A DNA stretch of 64,000 nt, taken from assembly GCF_001751365.1 (NCBI RefSeq), contig NZ_LJGT01000040.1, positions 1 to 64,000 of the forward strand. Direction: 5' to 3'. This document shows, one piece after another, positions 47,902 to 55,356 of the stretch. Position 1 is the first letter of the stretch, and each line of letters starts with the position of its first letter. The notes under the pieces were generated by a model. It searched no databases. It saw only the letters and a program-made list of their open reading frames with translations, and was not told where the DNA came from. This DNA is from Streptomyces abyssalis. Its GTDB lineage: Bacteria > Actinomycetota > Actinomycetes > Streptomycetales > Streptomycetaceae. Position numbers and translations under genes: made by a program.

Positions 47902-48096
47902 CTACGCCGTCGCCATCCGCTGGGCCACGAGCGCGACGGTCAGCAGGGCCAGCAGAAGTGCGAAAAGGGCGGTGGGGGAGAGGCTCGCCAGAGGCGACTC
48001 CCGGTGCAGACGCTCACGGTGTGCGCGGCACACGGCGCAGCGGCCCTCGCTCACGGGGCCGGCGCAGTTGGCACACACCAGTCGGTCGCATGTCAT
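47902..48096 (-). CDS. 64-residue zinc-ribbon membrane protein
   Basis: A small protein. Four cysteines in CANC...CAVC pattern (residues 8-28, plus C3) suggest a zinc ribbon in the cytoplasm, and one C-terminal helix (TALFALLLALLTVALVAQ) anchors it. ATG 48096 is supported by AGGAG six bases upstream; a longer frame to 48180 has no such site and is non-conserved-looking. It is divergent from ftsE across 438 bases. Small tail-anchored zinc ribbons are common in actinomycetes; no function known. Confidence 0.72.
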   Translation of the reverse strand: MTCDRLVCANCAGPVSEGRCAVCRAHRERLHRESPLASLSPTALFALLLALLTVALVAQRMATA

Positions 48097-48534
48097 GCGA
48101 ACTCCTCTCAGTCTGCCAACGACACCGGGGAGTAATCGGTTCCCCAAAGGATGCGCTCCTGCACTCCACTGTGCCAGCATCCGCGCGCGCGTGCAGAGGC
48201 TCGGTGCCTACCGCCGCCCGCAGGCCCCGCTCGGCCCCGACACCGGGTGAGAAAGACCGCAAATGCCCGCTTTGCCCCAAAGGGCGCGTGACCAAGCCCA
48301 CCAACAACGGACGCCGACTGCGCACCGTGGGCCGGTTCGCGTAAGGTCGCCACACCCCCGGCTGACGCCGGCCGGGCCCCGGCGCAGCCAGCAGGGGTCC
48401 TCCCGGCGCGGTCAGGTGGGAAGTCCCCCTGGGGGCACCTCCCTGCGAAGCGAGGGGGAGCAGCCAGGGGACTGCCCCATGGGAGCCGCACCGCGGCTTC
48501 CGCAGCCCATACCCAAGGCCGACATGGTGTATCC
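48097..48534. promoter_or_regulatory. Divergent region before ftsE
   Basis: 438 bases without a credible gene. The most visible element is an extended GC palindrome at 48421-48477. No ribosome binding site of standard strength precedes the ftsE GTG. Confidence 0.4.
48421..48477. repeat. Extended imperfect palindrome
   Basis: Outer arms AGTCCCCCTGG (near 48423) and CCAGGGGACT (near 48466) and inner arms CACCTCCCT/CGAGGGGGAG around GCGAAG. This form (CTCCC-GCGAAGC-GGGGGAG) is a recurrent intergenic element in Streptomyces genomes. Likely a dispersed repeat or terminator-like structure. Confidence 0.5.
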
Positions 48535-49224
48535 GTGATCCGATTCGACAGCGTCTCCAAGTCCTACCCGAAGCAGAACCGCCCGGCGCTGCACGATGTC
48601 TCGCTGGACATCGAGCGCGGCGAGTTCGTCTTCCTGGTGGGATCGTCCGGCTCCGGCAAGTCCACCTTCCTCCGGCTGATCCTCCGCGAGGAGCGCGCCA
48701 GCAACGGGCAGGTGCACGTACTGGGCAAGGACCTCGCGCGGCTCTCCAACTGGAAGGTGCCGCAGATGCGCCGCCAGCTCGGGACGGTCTTCCAGGACTT
48801 CAGGCTGCTGGCCAACAAGACGGTCGGTGAGAACGTCGCGTTCGCGCTGGAGGTCATCGGCAAGTCCCGTGTGCAGATCCGCAAGACGGTGCCGGAGGTG
48901 CTCGACCTTGTGGGCCTCGGCGGCAAGGACGACCGGATGCCGGGCGAGCTCTCCGGCGGCGAGCAGCAACGTGTGGCCATCGCCCGTGCGTTCGCGAACC
49001 GTCCGATGCTGCTCATCGCCGACGAGCCGACCGGCAACCTGGACCCGCAGACCTCCGTCGGAATCATGAAGCTGCTGGACCGGATCAACCGGACCGGTAC
49101 GACAGTGGTGATGGCCACGCACGACCAGCAGATCGTCGACCAGATGCGCAAGCGCGTCGTCGAGCTGGAGCGCGGCCGGCTCGTGCGTGACCAGACGCGC
49201 GGTGTCTACGGCTACCAGCACTGA
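48535..49224 (+). CDS. ftsE: Cell division ATP-binding protein FtsE
   Basis: A 229-residue ABC ATPase. Walker [10 protein letters not shown] (about 37-45), Q-loop VFQDFRLL, signature [14 protein letters not shown] near 140, Walker [14 protein letters not shown] near 160 and switch MATHDQ. FtsE with FtsX forms a type VII ABC machine that activates peptidoglycan hydrolases at division sites by transmembrane signalling rather than transport. GTG at 48535. The gap to ftsX is 101 bases, unusually wide for this pair, and carries a 9-bp tandem repeat. Confidence 0.98.
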   Translation: MIRFDSVSKSYPKQNRPALHDVSLDIERGEFVFLVGSSGSGKSTFLRLILREERASNGQVHVLGKDLARLSNWKVPQMRRQLGTVFQDFRLLANKTVGENVAFALEVIGKSRVQIRKTVPEVLDLVGLGGKDDRMPGELSGGEQQRVAIARAFANRPMLLIADEPTGNLDPQTSVGIMKLLDRINRTGTTVVMATHDQQIVDQMRKRVVELERGRLVRDQTRGVYGYQH

Positions 49225-49275
49225 GCAGCCGGCGGGGCGCCGCCGGCACTGCGTCCGGCGGGCCCCGGGGGCGAA

Positions 49276-49301
49276 CAGTCTGAGCAGTCTGAGCAGTTGA
49301 G
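49276..49301 (+). repeat. 9-bp tandem repeat in the ftsE-ftsX spacer
   Basis: Two exact CAGTCTGAG units (49276-49284, 49285-49293) and a third partial copy (CAGTTGAG). Located 25 bases before ftsX. Confidence 0.7.
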
Positions 49302-49325
49302 ACGGCAACACACTGAAAGGACGCC

Positions 49326-50237
49326 ATGCGCGCCCAGTTCGTACTGTCGGAGATCAGCGTCGGTCTCCGCCGCAATCTCACGATGACCTTCGCGGTGATC
49401 GTCTCGGTCGCCCTGTCTCTGGCCCTGGCCGGCGGTTCCCTGCTCGCACGCGAGCAGGTCAGCACCATGAAGGGCTACTGGTACGACAAGGTCCAGGTGT
49501 CGGTCTACCTGTGCAACGAGAACGACGCCGACTCCGACCCGAACTGCGCCAAGGGCGCCGTGACCGGCCAGCAGAAGGAGCAGATCCGCACCGACCTGGA
49601 GAAGCTCCGCGTGGTCGACAAGGTCTACCACGAGTCCGCCGACGAGGCGTACAAGCACTACAAGGAGCAGTTCAAGGACTCTCCGCTCGCCGACTCCCTC
49701 ACGCCCGACCAGATGCAGGAGTCCTACCGGGTCAAGCTCGACGATCCGACCAAGTACCGGGTGCTGCAGACCGCCTTCTCCGGCAGACCAGGGGTGCAGG
49801 AGGTCCAGGACCAGCGGAACCTCCTGGAGAACCTCTTCAATCTGCTCAACGGCATGAACATCGCTGCCCTGTTCGTGATGGGGCTGATGCTCGTCGTCGC
49901 GCTGCTGCTGATCGTCAACACGGTCAGAGTCTCGGCGTTCAGCCGGCGACGGGAGACGGGGATCATGCGGCTGGTGGGTGCCTCCAGCTTCTACATCCAG
50001 ATGCCGTTCATCCTGGAGGCGGCGATCGCCGGGCTCATCGGCGCCGGGTTCGCGTGCGTGCTGCTCCTCGGCGGCAAGTTCTTCCTCATCGACAGCTGGC
50101 TCGCGGAGAAGATCGCACTCATCAACTTCATCGGCTGGGACGCGGTGTTCAAGGTGCTGCCGTTGCTCATCGCGGTGGGGGTCCTGATGCCTGCGGTGGC
50201 TGCGTTCTTCACGCTGCGCAAGTACTTGAAGGTGTGA
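49326..50237 (+). CDS. ftsX: Cell division protein FtsX
   Basis: A 303-residue FtsX with four membrane helices (about 22-42, 178-200, 228-250, 275-298) and a large external loop 45-175 containing two cysteines (CNENDADSDPNC), as in the mycobacterial/actinobacterial extracellular domain. N-terminus RAQFVLSEISVGLRRNLTMT is typical. ATG 49326 follows AAAGGA. It transmits FtsE ATPase state to peptidoglycan hydrolases outside (RipC-type NlpC/P60 in relatives). Confidence 0.97.
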   Translation: MRAQFVLSEISVGLRRNLTMTFAVIVSVALSLALAGGSLLAREQVSTMKGYWYDKVQVSVYLCNENDADSDPNCAKGAVTGQQKEQIRTDLEKLRVVDKVYHESADEAYKHYKEQFKDSPLADSLTPDQMQESYRVKLDDPTKYRVLQTAFSGRPGVQEVQDQRNLLENLFNLLNGMNIAALFVMGLMLVVALLLIVNTVRVSAFSRRRETGIMRLVGASSFYIQMPFILEAAIAGLIGAGFACVLLLGGKFFLIDSWLAEKIALINFIGWDAVFKVLPLLIAVGVLMPAVAAFFTLRKYLKV

Positions 50238-50248
50238 CGCACGACGCT

Positions 50249-50280
50249 GGCGCCGTACGGCCAACGGGCCGTGCGGCGCC
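50249..50280 (+). terminator. Hairpin after ftsX
   Basis: GGCGCCGTACGGCC (50249-50262) pairs with GGCCGTGCGGCGCC (50267-50280), 13 of 14 Watson-Crick plus one G-U, loop AACG, 11 bases after ftsX. Confidence 0.8.
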
Positions 50281-50305
50281 CCTCGTCTGGCCTAGACTCC
50301 GAAGC

Positions 50306-51604
50306 ATGTCGGACTCGTGGTATTCCGCCCCATCCCCCGACAAACGCAGGGGGAGCTCCCGGCAACTGCGCCGCGGGGCGGGCCTGGCACTGGTTTTCGC
50401 GAGCGTCCTCGCGACGGGCGCGGCGACCAACGCTTGGGGCGACGGCGTACGGGCCTTCGCGGGCTCGCGTGACACGGCGTCGGGGGAGACCCCCGCGAAC
50501 GCCGGCTTCGGCGACGGCACCGACGGCAGTGCCACCGGCAGAACGGCCGGCCTGTACGAGGAAACCGGGCGCGGCAGGGGCGACGGCGCGGCCACGGGTG
50601 GTGAGGGGGCCGAGGAGCTGGTCAGCCGCAGCGGCGACCGCTGGTCCTCCGCCTACACGGCCCGCGAGTACGAGGGACTTCGCCGGACCCTGGACGGCGA
50701 GTACGTCGGCGTGGGTGTGTCCGTGCGCCGCGAACGGGACGCCCAGGGAACGCCGTCCGTCTCCGTGGCCCGGGTCGCACCGGGAAGTCCCGCCCACCGC
50801 GCGGGCGTTCAGCGCGGTGACCGGCTGCGCGCGGTCGACGGCGAGGAGGTCTCCGACCACCCCGTCACCGACGTCGTGGCCCGGCTGCGCGGCTCGGAGA
50901 CCGGCGGCCGTTCGGCGGACCCGTCCCCGGTCGGCAGCAGCGTCGAGCTCGAACTGGACCGCGACGGGCGGCAGTTCAAGGAGACGCTGGACAGGGCACG
51001 GCTCAGCGCCGACGCGGTGACCGTGGACCGGATGCGCCACGGCGTCACCCGTATCAAGGTCTCCTCCTTCAGCAAGGGTTCCGCCGAGCAGGTGCGCGAA
51101 GCGGTCGCCCGGCACGCCTCGTCGGGTTCCGGCGTCGTGCTCGATCTGCGCGGCAACTGCGGGGGCCTGGTCGACGAGGCGGTCACCGCGGCCTCCGTCT
51201 TCCTGGAGGGCGGCCTCGTCGCCACGTACGAGGAGCACGGCAGCCAGCGCGCCCTCTACGCGGACAGCCGTCACGGTGCCGTGGCGAACGGCAGGACCGC
51301 GCCCCCGCTGGTCGTGCTCGTGGACGGCGGCACGATGAGCGCGGCGGAGCTGCTGACCGGGGCCCTGCAGGACCGCGGACGAGCCGTCGTCGTCGGCTCC
51401 CGCACCTTCGGCAAGGGCTCCGTCCAGATGCCGCGGGAGCTGCCCGACGGCTCGGTCGCCGAGCTCACCGTCGGCCACTACGCCACCCCCTCGGGCCGCT
51501 CGCTGGACGGGGAGGGCATCACGCCGGACCTGCCGGTCGACTCCCCGGGGGACGCCTCGGAGCGGGCCCGCACAGTATTGAGTGGCCTGGAGACCCGGTC
51601 GTAG
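50306..51604 (+). CDS. S41-family carboxy-terminal processing protease
   Basis: A 432-residue secreted or anchored serine protease. N-terminal helix (LALVFASVLATGAATNAWG, about 24-46), a low-complexity stretch, PDZ domain about 135-210 (VGVGVSV, VAPGSPAHRAGVQRGDRL) and the S41 catalytic domain 230-415. The catalytic serine aligns in DGGTMSAAELLTGAL and the lysine in SRTFGKGSVQMP, so the Ser-Lys dyad looks intact. ATG 50306. Lies between ftsX and smpB, as in S. coelicolor. Likely a Tsp/CtpA-type envelope protease; whether it belongs to the FtsEX pathway is inference. Confidence 0.94.
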   Translation: MSDSWYSAPSPDKRRGSSRQLRRGAGLALVFASVLATGAATNAWGDGVRAFAGSRDTASGETPANAGFGDGTDGSATGRTAGLYEETGRGRGDGAATGGEGAEELVSRSGDRWSSAYTAREYEGLRRTLDGEYVGVGVSVRRERDAQGTPSVSVARVAPGSPAHRAGVQRGDRLRAVDGEEVSDHPVTDVVARLRGSETGGRSADPSPVGSSVELELDRDGRQFKETLDRARLSADAVTVDRMRHGVTRIKVSSFSKGSAEQVREAVARHASSGSGVVLDLRGNCGGLVDEAVTAASVFLEGGLVATYEEHGSQRALYADSRHGAVANGRTAPPLVVLVDGGTMSAAELLTGALQDRGRAVVVGSRTFGKGSVQMPRELPDGSVAELTVGHYATPSGRSLDGEGITPDLPVDSPGDASERARTVLSGLETRS

Positions 51605-51622
51605 TGGGAGAATGGCCGGGCT

Positions 51623-52153
51623 ATGGCGAAGAAGGACGACAAGAAGAAGAGCAAGGCCGACAAGGCCAAGGACGCGCGCGGCGGCCGTAAGCTCATCGCG
51701 CAGAACAAGAAGGCGCGGCACGACTACCACATCCTCGACACCTACGAGTGCGGCATCGCGCTCACGGGTACGGAGGTCAAGTCCCTGCGGCAGGGCCGTG
51801 CTTCGCTTGCCGACGGCTTCGCCCAGCTCGACGGCGGCGAGGTCTGGCTGCACAACGTGCACATCCCCGAATACGCACAGGGCACGTGGACGAACCACAC
51901 GGCCCGGCGGAAGCGGAAGCTGCTGCTGCACCGCTACGAGATCGACAAGCTGATCGGCAAGACCCAGGAGACGGGTCACACGCTCGTGCCGCTCCAGCTG
52001 TACTTCCTGAACGGCCGGGCCAAGGTCGAGATCGCGCTGGCGAAGGGCAAGAAGGAGTACGACAAGCGGCACGCGCTGCGTGAGCGGCAGGACCGGCGCG
52101 AGTCGGACCGCGCGATGGCCGCGGCGCGTCGGCGGCAGCGGGTGAAGGTCTGA
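51623..52153 (+). CDS. smpB: SsrA-binding protein SmpB
   Basis: A 176-residue RNA-binding protein that brings tmRNA to stalled ribosomes. Core beta-barrel with [38 protein letters not shown] and [13 protein letters not shown], and the C-terminal tail [20 protein letters not shown] that occupies the empty mRNA channel. The tail is longer and more arginine-rich than in E. coli. It lies 159 bases upstream of tmRNA, the usual order in actinomycetes. Confidence 0.98.
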   Translation: MAKKDDKKKSKADKAKDARGGRKLIAQNKKARHDYHILDTYECGIALTGTEVKSLRQGRASLADGFAQLDGGEVWLHNVHIPEYAQGTWTNHTARRKRKLLLHRYEIDKLIGKTQETGHTLVPLQLYFLNGRAKVEIALAKGKKEYDKRHALRERQDRRESDRAMAAARRRQRVKV

Positions 52154-52178
52154 GCGCAGCGCGTAGGCGACACGGACT

Positions 52179-52193
52179 GTAAGGAAACCTTAC
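52179..52193. promoter_or_regulatory. Palindrome GTAAGG-AAA-CCTTAC
   Basis: Perfect 6-bp inverted repeat with a three-base spacer, 25 bases after smpB. Could be a weak terminator or an operator for ssrA; no family recognised. Confidence 0.35.
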
Positions 52194-52230
52194 GGTTCTG
52201 CTCCCGGGAATACGGATGCGCGCATAACGG

Positions 52231-52261
52231 TTGGCCCTGGTGTGGCCGGGTCACGTACCAT
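52231..52261 (+). promoter_or_regulatory. Possible ssrA promoter
   Basis: TTGGCC (52231-52236) and TACCAT (52256-52261) with a 19-base spacer, about 50 bases before the mature tmRNA end. Spacing is one base longer than ideal. RNase P processing of the leader would then be needed. Confidence 0.35.
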
Positions 52262-52312
52262 GGTCACAGCGCGGCGCCCCCGCCAGGGCGCCGTGGGTTG
52301 TCAACTCAACAT

Positions 52313-52680
52313 GGGGATGATCGGTTTCGACAGCGGATGTCGAAGCAGGTGAAGCGAGCCGAGGAACGCGGCAATGATCTCGTTAACCATGTGCCGCAAA
52401 AAAATAATCGCCAATCAGAAGCGCGATTCCTTCGCCCTCGCTGCCTAAGCAGCGAGTGTGAAGTGTCAGCCCGGGTGCGTTCCCGACCCGGATCCTGGCA
52501 TCAGCTAGGGGACTCACCGCGCAGGCCCGGTCACGGGGTCTGCCGGGACATCAAACAGTGACTGGGCCCGTCGGAGACTTGTCCACGTGATCTCCGGGGC
52601 CGAGAAAATCGAAGTGGACTGCGCTCGGAGAAGCCCTTCTTTTGCACCGTTGGACGCGGGTTCGATTCCCGCCATCTCCA
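52313..52680 (+). ncRNA. ssrA: Transfer-messenger RNA (tmRNA)
   Basis: A 368-base tmRNA. The 5' end GGGGATG pairs with 3' CATCTCC in a seven-base acceptor stem (one G-U), discriminator A at 52680; the 3' CCA is not encoded (CTC follows) and must be added. The D-loop-like GATCGGTTTCGACAG and the T-arm GGACGCGGGTTCGATTCCCGCC are present. The coding part encodes a 12-residue tag. With SmpB it rescues stalled ribosomes and marks nascent chains for degradation. Confidence 0.97.
52410..52448 (+). CDS. tmRNA-encoded degradation tag, ANQKRDSFALAA
   Basis: The resume codon GCC at 52410 is preceded by ATAATC, which matches the resume determinant of E. coli (ATAGTC). Translation reads A-N-Q-K-R-D-S-F-A-L-A-A and ends in TAA at 52446-52448. 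The terminal ALAA is the degron read by Clp proteases. The S. coelicolor tag, as I remember it, is 16 residues (ANTKRDSSQQAFALAA), so this version would be four residues shorter. Confidence 0.9.
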   Translation, partial: ANQKRDSFALAA

Positions 52681-52684
52681 CTCG

Positions 52685-52734
52685 GACGAGGGCGACGTGT
52701 GTCCGCGGAAAGCGCGGACCGGGTCGTCCTCGTC
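52685..52734 (+). terminator. Terminator of ssrA
   Basis: Outer arms 52685-52696 and 52723-52734 match at 11 of 12 positions; an inner stem GTCCGCG/CGCGGAC closes a GAAAG loop. It begins five bases past the tmRNA end. Confidence 0.85.
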
Positions 52735-52745
52735 GTGTTCTGCGC

Positions 52746-52929
52746 GGCTCCGCCGCGCGAGGCGGGGGCTCCGCCACCCGCACCCCCGGCGGGGGCTTCG
52801 CCCCCTGCGGCCCCTCGGGGGTGCGCACCGTCTTCCGGTTCCCCGATTGCGTGGGCTTCGCCCTCTGCGACCGCTCGGGTCCCACCGGGGACTCCGCCCT
52901 TGCGACCCCTATTGCGGGGGTTCGCCCGC
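52746..52929 (+). repeat. Cluster of GGCTYCGCC mini-hairpins
   Basis: Exact copies of GGCTCCGCC or GGCTTCGCC at 52746-52754, 52767-52775, 52794-52802 and 52854-52862, plus related GGACTCCGCC near 52889 and GGGTTCGCCC near 52918. Each can form a short GC stem. No credible gene here. Confidence 0.6.
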
Positions 52930-53165
52930 TGTTACTCCGTGGCGGTTGCGCACAGGCTTCCCGGTCCTCGGACCCGTCGCGCCGTCGGCACGACGTACGT
53001 CCCGGTCAACTGGCTCCTGTTCACGAGTGGTTGACGGCCTGTCACCGGCCGGGACGAGTTGGACCTGACGGTCATGTGGTGGTCACGATCGGGCAGCCGC
53101 CGAACGGACCGGAGGGGGTGGGACGCGGAGGCGGTGGCTCCGGGAAACTCAAGCATGATTTGCGG

Positions 53166-53203
53166 ACCGGTACATGGAGGGCAGCACAACAGTCCGTACC
53201 GGT
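53166..53203. promoter_or_regulatory. Inverted repeat ACCGGTAC-N22-GTACCGGT
   Basis: Perfect 8-bp arms at 53166-53173 and 53196-53203, ending just before the GGGAGG of a small ORF. Each arm contains the self-complementary GTAC/CCGG. Could be a stem in the leader or an operator. Confidence 0.35.
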
Positions 53204-53218
53204 TCAGGGAGGTAAATC

Positions 53219-53332
53219 ATGCCCTTCCCGGAGCCGCCGCCGCAGCGGCACGCACCCGGAACCAGAACGCGCCCCGAGGCGCAAACGGCAAAGCGCGCAG
53301 CGCCACCTCGCACCCGCCAACAAACCCCGTGA
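53219..53332 (+). CDS. Candidate 37-residue Pro/Arg-rich peptide
   Basis: ATG 53219 lies seven bases after a strong GGGAGG. The peptide (starts MPFPEPPPQRHAPGTRTRPE) is rich in Pro, Arg, Thr and Gln and has no hydrophobic segment. It is unusual that the reading frame of a peptide this basic has such a good ribosome binding site. No family recognised. Alternatively the site could be fortuitous or serve as a leader for the GOLPH3-like gene 43 bases downstream. Confidence 0.3.
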   Translation: MPFPEPPPQRHAPGTRTRPEAQTAKRAAPPRTRQQTP

Positions 53333-53375
53333 CCGGGCCTTCGGCCCCGCCCCGCTTCCGTGCTGTGATGGGGGC

Positions 53376-54059
53376 ATGGACCGTAAGGACAAGAATCGGG
53401 GGGACGAGCGCAGCCTCCCCGCCGAGTTGTATCTGCTCGCCTGCGACACCGAGAAGGAGAAGCTCACCAAGCGGGACGTGCTCGGCAGCGTGCTGCGTGC
53501 CGCCGTGCTGGTCGAGCTGACCGACCGCGGCTGCCTCACCGACGAGGACGGCAAGGCACGGACCGTCGGCGACCGGCGTACCGGCGACCCGCTGCTCGAC
53601 GAGGCGTTGCGCGGCATAGCCGCGGAGAAGCGTCCCCGCAAGTGGAAGGCGCTGGTGCAGCGGCACCGCAAGCAGACCTTCCAGGGCGTGGAGCAGCAGC
53701 TGGAGAAGGACCGGGTGATCCGCGTCGAGCGGCGCACGTGGCTCTCCGACAAGGTCGTCGTGAAGGACGCCGCCCGGGTGAAGCGGCTCCACGCGGAGGC
53801 TTCCGAGACGCTGACGGGCGGCCGTCCCGTCGAGGAGTTCAGCACCCGGCAGGCCGCGCTGACCGCGCTGGCCGCCGTGAGCGGGATGCCCACCGTCACT
53901 TCGAGCAAGGACCGGCGCGAGCACAAGAAGCGCATCAAGGCGCTGACGGAGCGGGCCGGCGAGGCCGGTCCCGCGCTGAAGAAGGCGCTGGACGACATGC
54001 AGATCGCGACCGGCGCGGTGATCGGCGCGGCGGTCTCCGCGGGTGCCGCCGGCGAGTGA
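53376..54059 (+). CDS. GOLPH3/VPS74-family (GPP34) protein
   Basis: A 227-residue GPP34 protein: SLPAELYLLACDTEKEKLTK, VLGSVLRAAVLVELTDRGCLT, and a helical core with GDPLLDEALRGIA. Eukaryotic GOLPH3 binds phosphatidylinositol 4-phosphate and glycosyltransferases at the Golgi; bacterial members are abundant in actinomycetes and are of unknown function, perhaps lipid-binding peripheral proteins. ATG 53376 follows weak GGGG. The 3' end is 33 bases before the MpaB-type gene. Confidence 0.88.
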   Translation: MDRKDKNRGDERSLPAELYLLACDTEKEKLTKRDVLGSVLRAAVLVELTDRGCLTDEDGKARTVGDRRTGDPLLDEALRGIAAEKRPRKWKALVQRHRKQTFQGVEQQLEKDRVIRVERRTWLSDKVVVKDAARVKRLHAEASETLTGGRPVEEFSTRQAALTALAAVSGMPTVTSSKDRREHKKRIKALTERAGEAGPALKKALDDMQIATGAVIGAAVSAGAAGE

Positions 54060-54092
54060 CTCGCGCGGCCCCCAGAGGGAAGGAGCCGGGAC

Positions 54093-55172
54093 ATGGCGCA
54101 GCAACCGCCTGCCCCGCCCGGCCCCTCCGGGCAGGGGCCGCTGAACGATCAGGAGCCGCTGAGCGGCCGAACGCCGCTGAGCGGCCAAGCGCCGCTGAGC
54201 GGCCGAACGCCGCCGAGCGGCGAAATGCCGCTGGGCCCCGACTCGCTGACGTGGAAGTACTTCGGCGACTGGCGCGGCGTGCTGCTCGCCCCCTGGGCGG
54301 GCGCGATGCAGAACATGCATCCCGGTCTGGGCGCCGGAGTCGCCGAGCACTCCCGGTTCTTCGAGGAGCGCTGGCAGCGGCTGTTCCGTTCGCTGTATCC
54401 GATCGGCGGCGTCGTGTACGACGGCCCCCGCGCCGCCGAGACCGCCCGTCAAGTGCGCGGATACCACAACACGATCAAGGGCGTCGACGCGCAGGGGCGT
54501 CCGTATCACGCGCTCGACCCGGACACCTTCTACTGGGCGCACTCCACCTTCTTCATGCTCACGCTGCTCGTCGCAGACCGTTTCGGACCGGGACTGAGCG
54601 AGGACGAGAAGCGGCAGCTCTTCGACGAACACGTGCGCTGGTGGCGGCTGTACGGGATGAGCATGAAGCCCGTGCCGGAGAGCTGGGCCGAATTCCAGAC
54701 GTACTGGGACCGGATGGCGCGCGAGGTGCTGGAGGACAATCAGCCGACGCGTGACGTCCTCGACATCCGCCTCATCGCCAGGCCGCCGGCCTTCTCCTGG
54801 ATGCCGCATGCCGTGTGGCGTGCGCTGCGCGGGCCGCAGGCACGGTTCACCGTCTGGTTCACGGTCGGGCTCTTTCCCGCTCCGGTACGCGAGCGGCTCG
54901 GCCACCGCTGGACCGTACGGGACGAGCGGAGGCTGCGGCGCATCGGGCGGCTCGTCCATCACGCGTGGCGGCTGGTGCCGTTCAGGTACCGCTACCATCC
55001 GCGGGCGCGCGCCGGGTGGGAGCGCGAAGCAGGGCTGCGGCCGGCGGACGCCCCCCAGGTGGAGTCGCCGGTACGGAACTCGCCGCTGCCGGAGGAGCGC
55101 AACTCTCCCAAGCACTATGTGCCGCCGCCGCACCGGCCGCCGCAGCCGCCTTCGGCACAGGGGCGCCGGTGA
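54093..55172 (+). CDS. MpaB/DUF2236-family oxygenase-like protein
   Basis: A 359-residue protein of the mpaB/rubber-oxygenase (Lcp) superfamily. The conserved core is about 50-300: GDWRGVLLAPWAGAMQNMHP, ETARQVRGYHNTIKGVDAQG and YHALDPDTFYWAHSTFF, in which the Arg/His residues bind heme in characterised relatives. The first 48 residues contain five 18-base coding repeats of PLSGRT type. The C-terminal 60 residues are Pro-rich. ATG 54093 follows GAAGGAG. Substrate unknown. Confidence 0.86.
   Translation: MAQQPPAPPGPSGQGPLNDQEPLSGRTPLSGQAPLSGRTPPSGEMPLGPDSLTWKYFGDWRGVLLAPWAGAMQNMHPGLGAGVAEHSRFFEERWQRLFRSLYPIGGVVYDGPRAAETARQVRGYHNTIKGVDAQGRPYHALDPDTFYWAHSTFFMLTLLVADRFGPGLSEDEKRQLFDEHVRWWRLYGMSMKPVPESWAEFQTYWDRMAREVLEDNQPTRDVLDIRLIARPPAFSWMPHAVWRALRGPQARFTVWFTVGLFPAPVRERLGHRWTVRDERRLRRIGRLVHHAWRLVPFRYRYHPRARAGWEREAGLRPADAPQVESPVRNSPLPEERNSPKHYVPPPHRPPQPPSAQGRR
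54138..54227 (+). repeat. Five 18-bp tandem units in the MpaB-like gene
   Basis: CCGCTGAGCGGCCGAACG at 54156-54173 and 54192-54209 are identical; the units at 54138, 54174 and 54210 are variants. Each encodes six residues (PLSGRT-like) in the N-terminus. Confidence 0.8.
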
Positions 55173-55356
55173 CTGCCTGCCGCGTATCGCCTGCCGCTGA
55201 CTGTTCCCCGTGTGACGCCGGAATGGCAGGGGTGCGAAGCCCGTATTGCGCTTTCTCCCTTGCCGCTGCGGGCTGTTGACCCCGGTGCGGGGTCTGCGAG
55301 CACTACGGCCTGACCCGCCCGTCCAGCCCGTACCCGCCTCCAGGCGGCCGGGCGGC

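Noticed and set aside
52600..52690. Independent tRNA at the tRNA-like sequence
   Set aside because: It is the 3' tRNA-like domain of tmRNA; its acceptor strand pairs with the tmRNA 5' end.
52587..53375. N-terminal extension of the GOLPH3-like gene overlapping tmRNA
   Set aside because: The frame starts inside tmRNA and crosses its terminator; the conserved protein starts at 53376.
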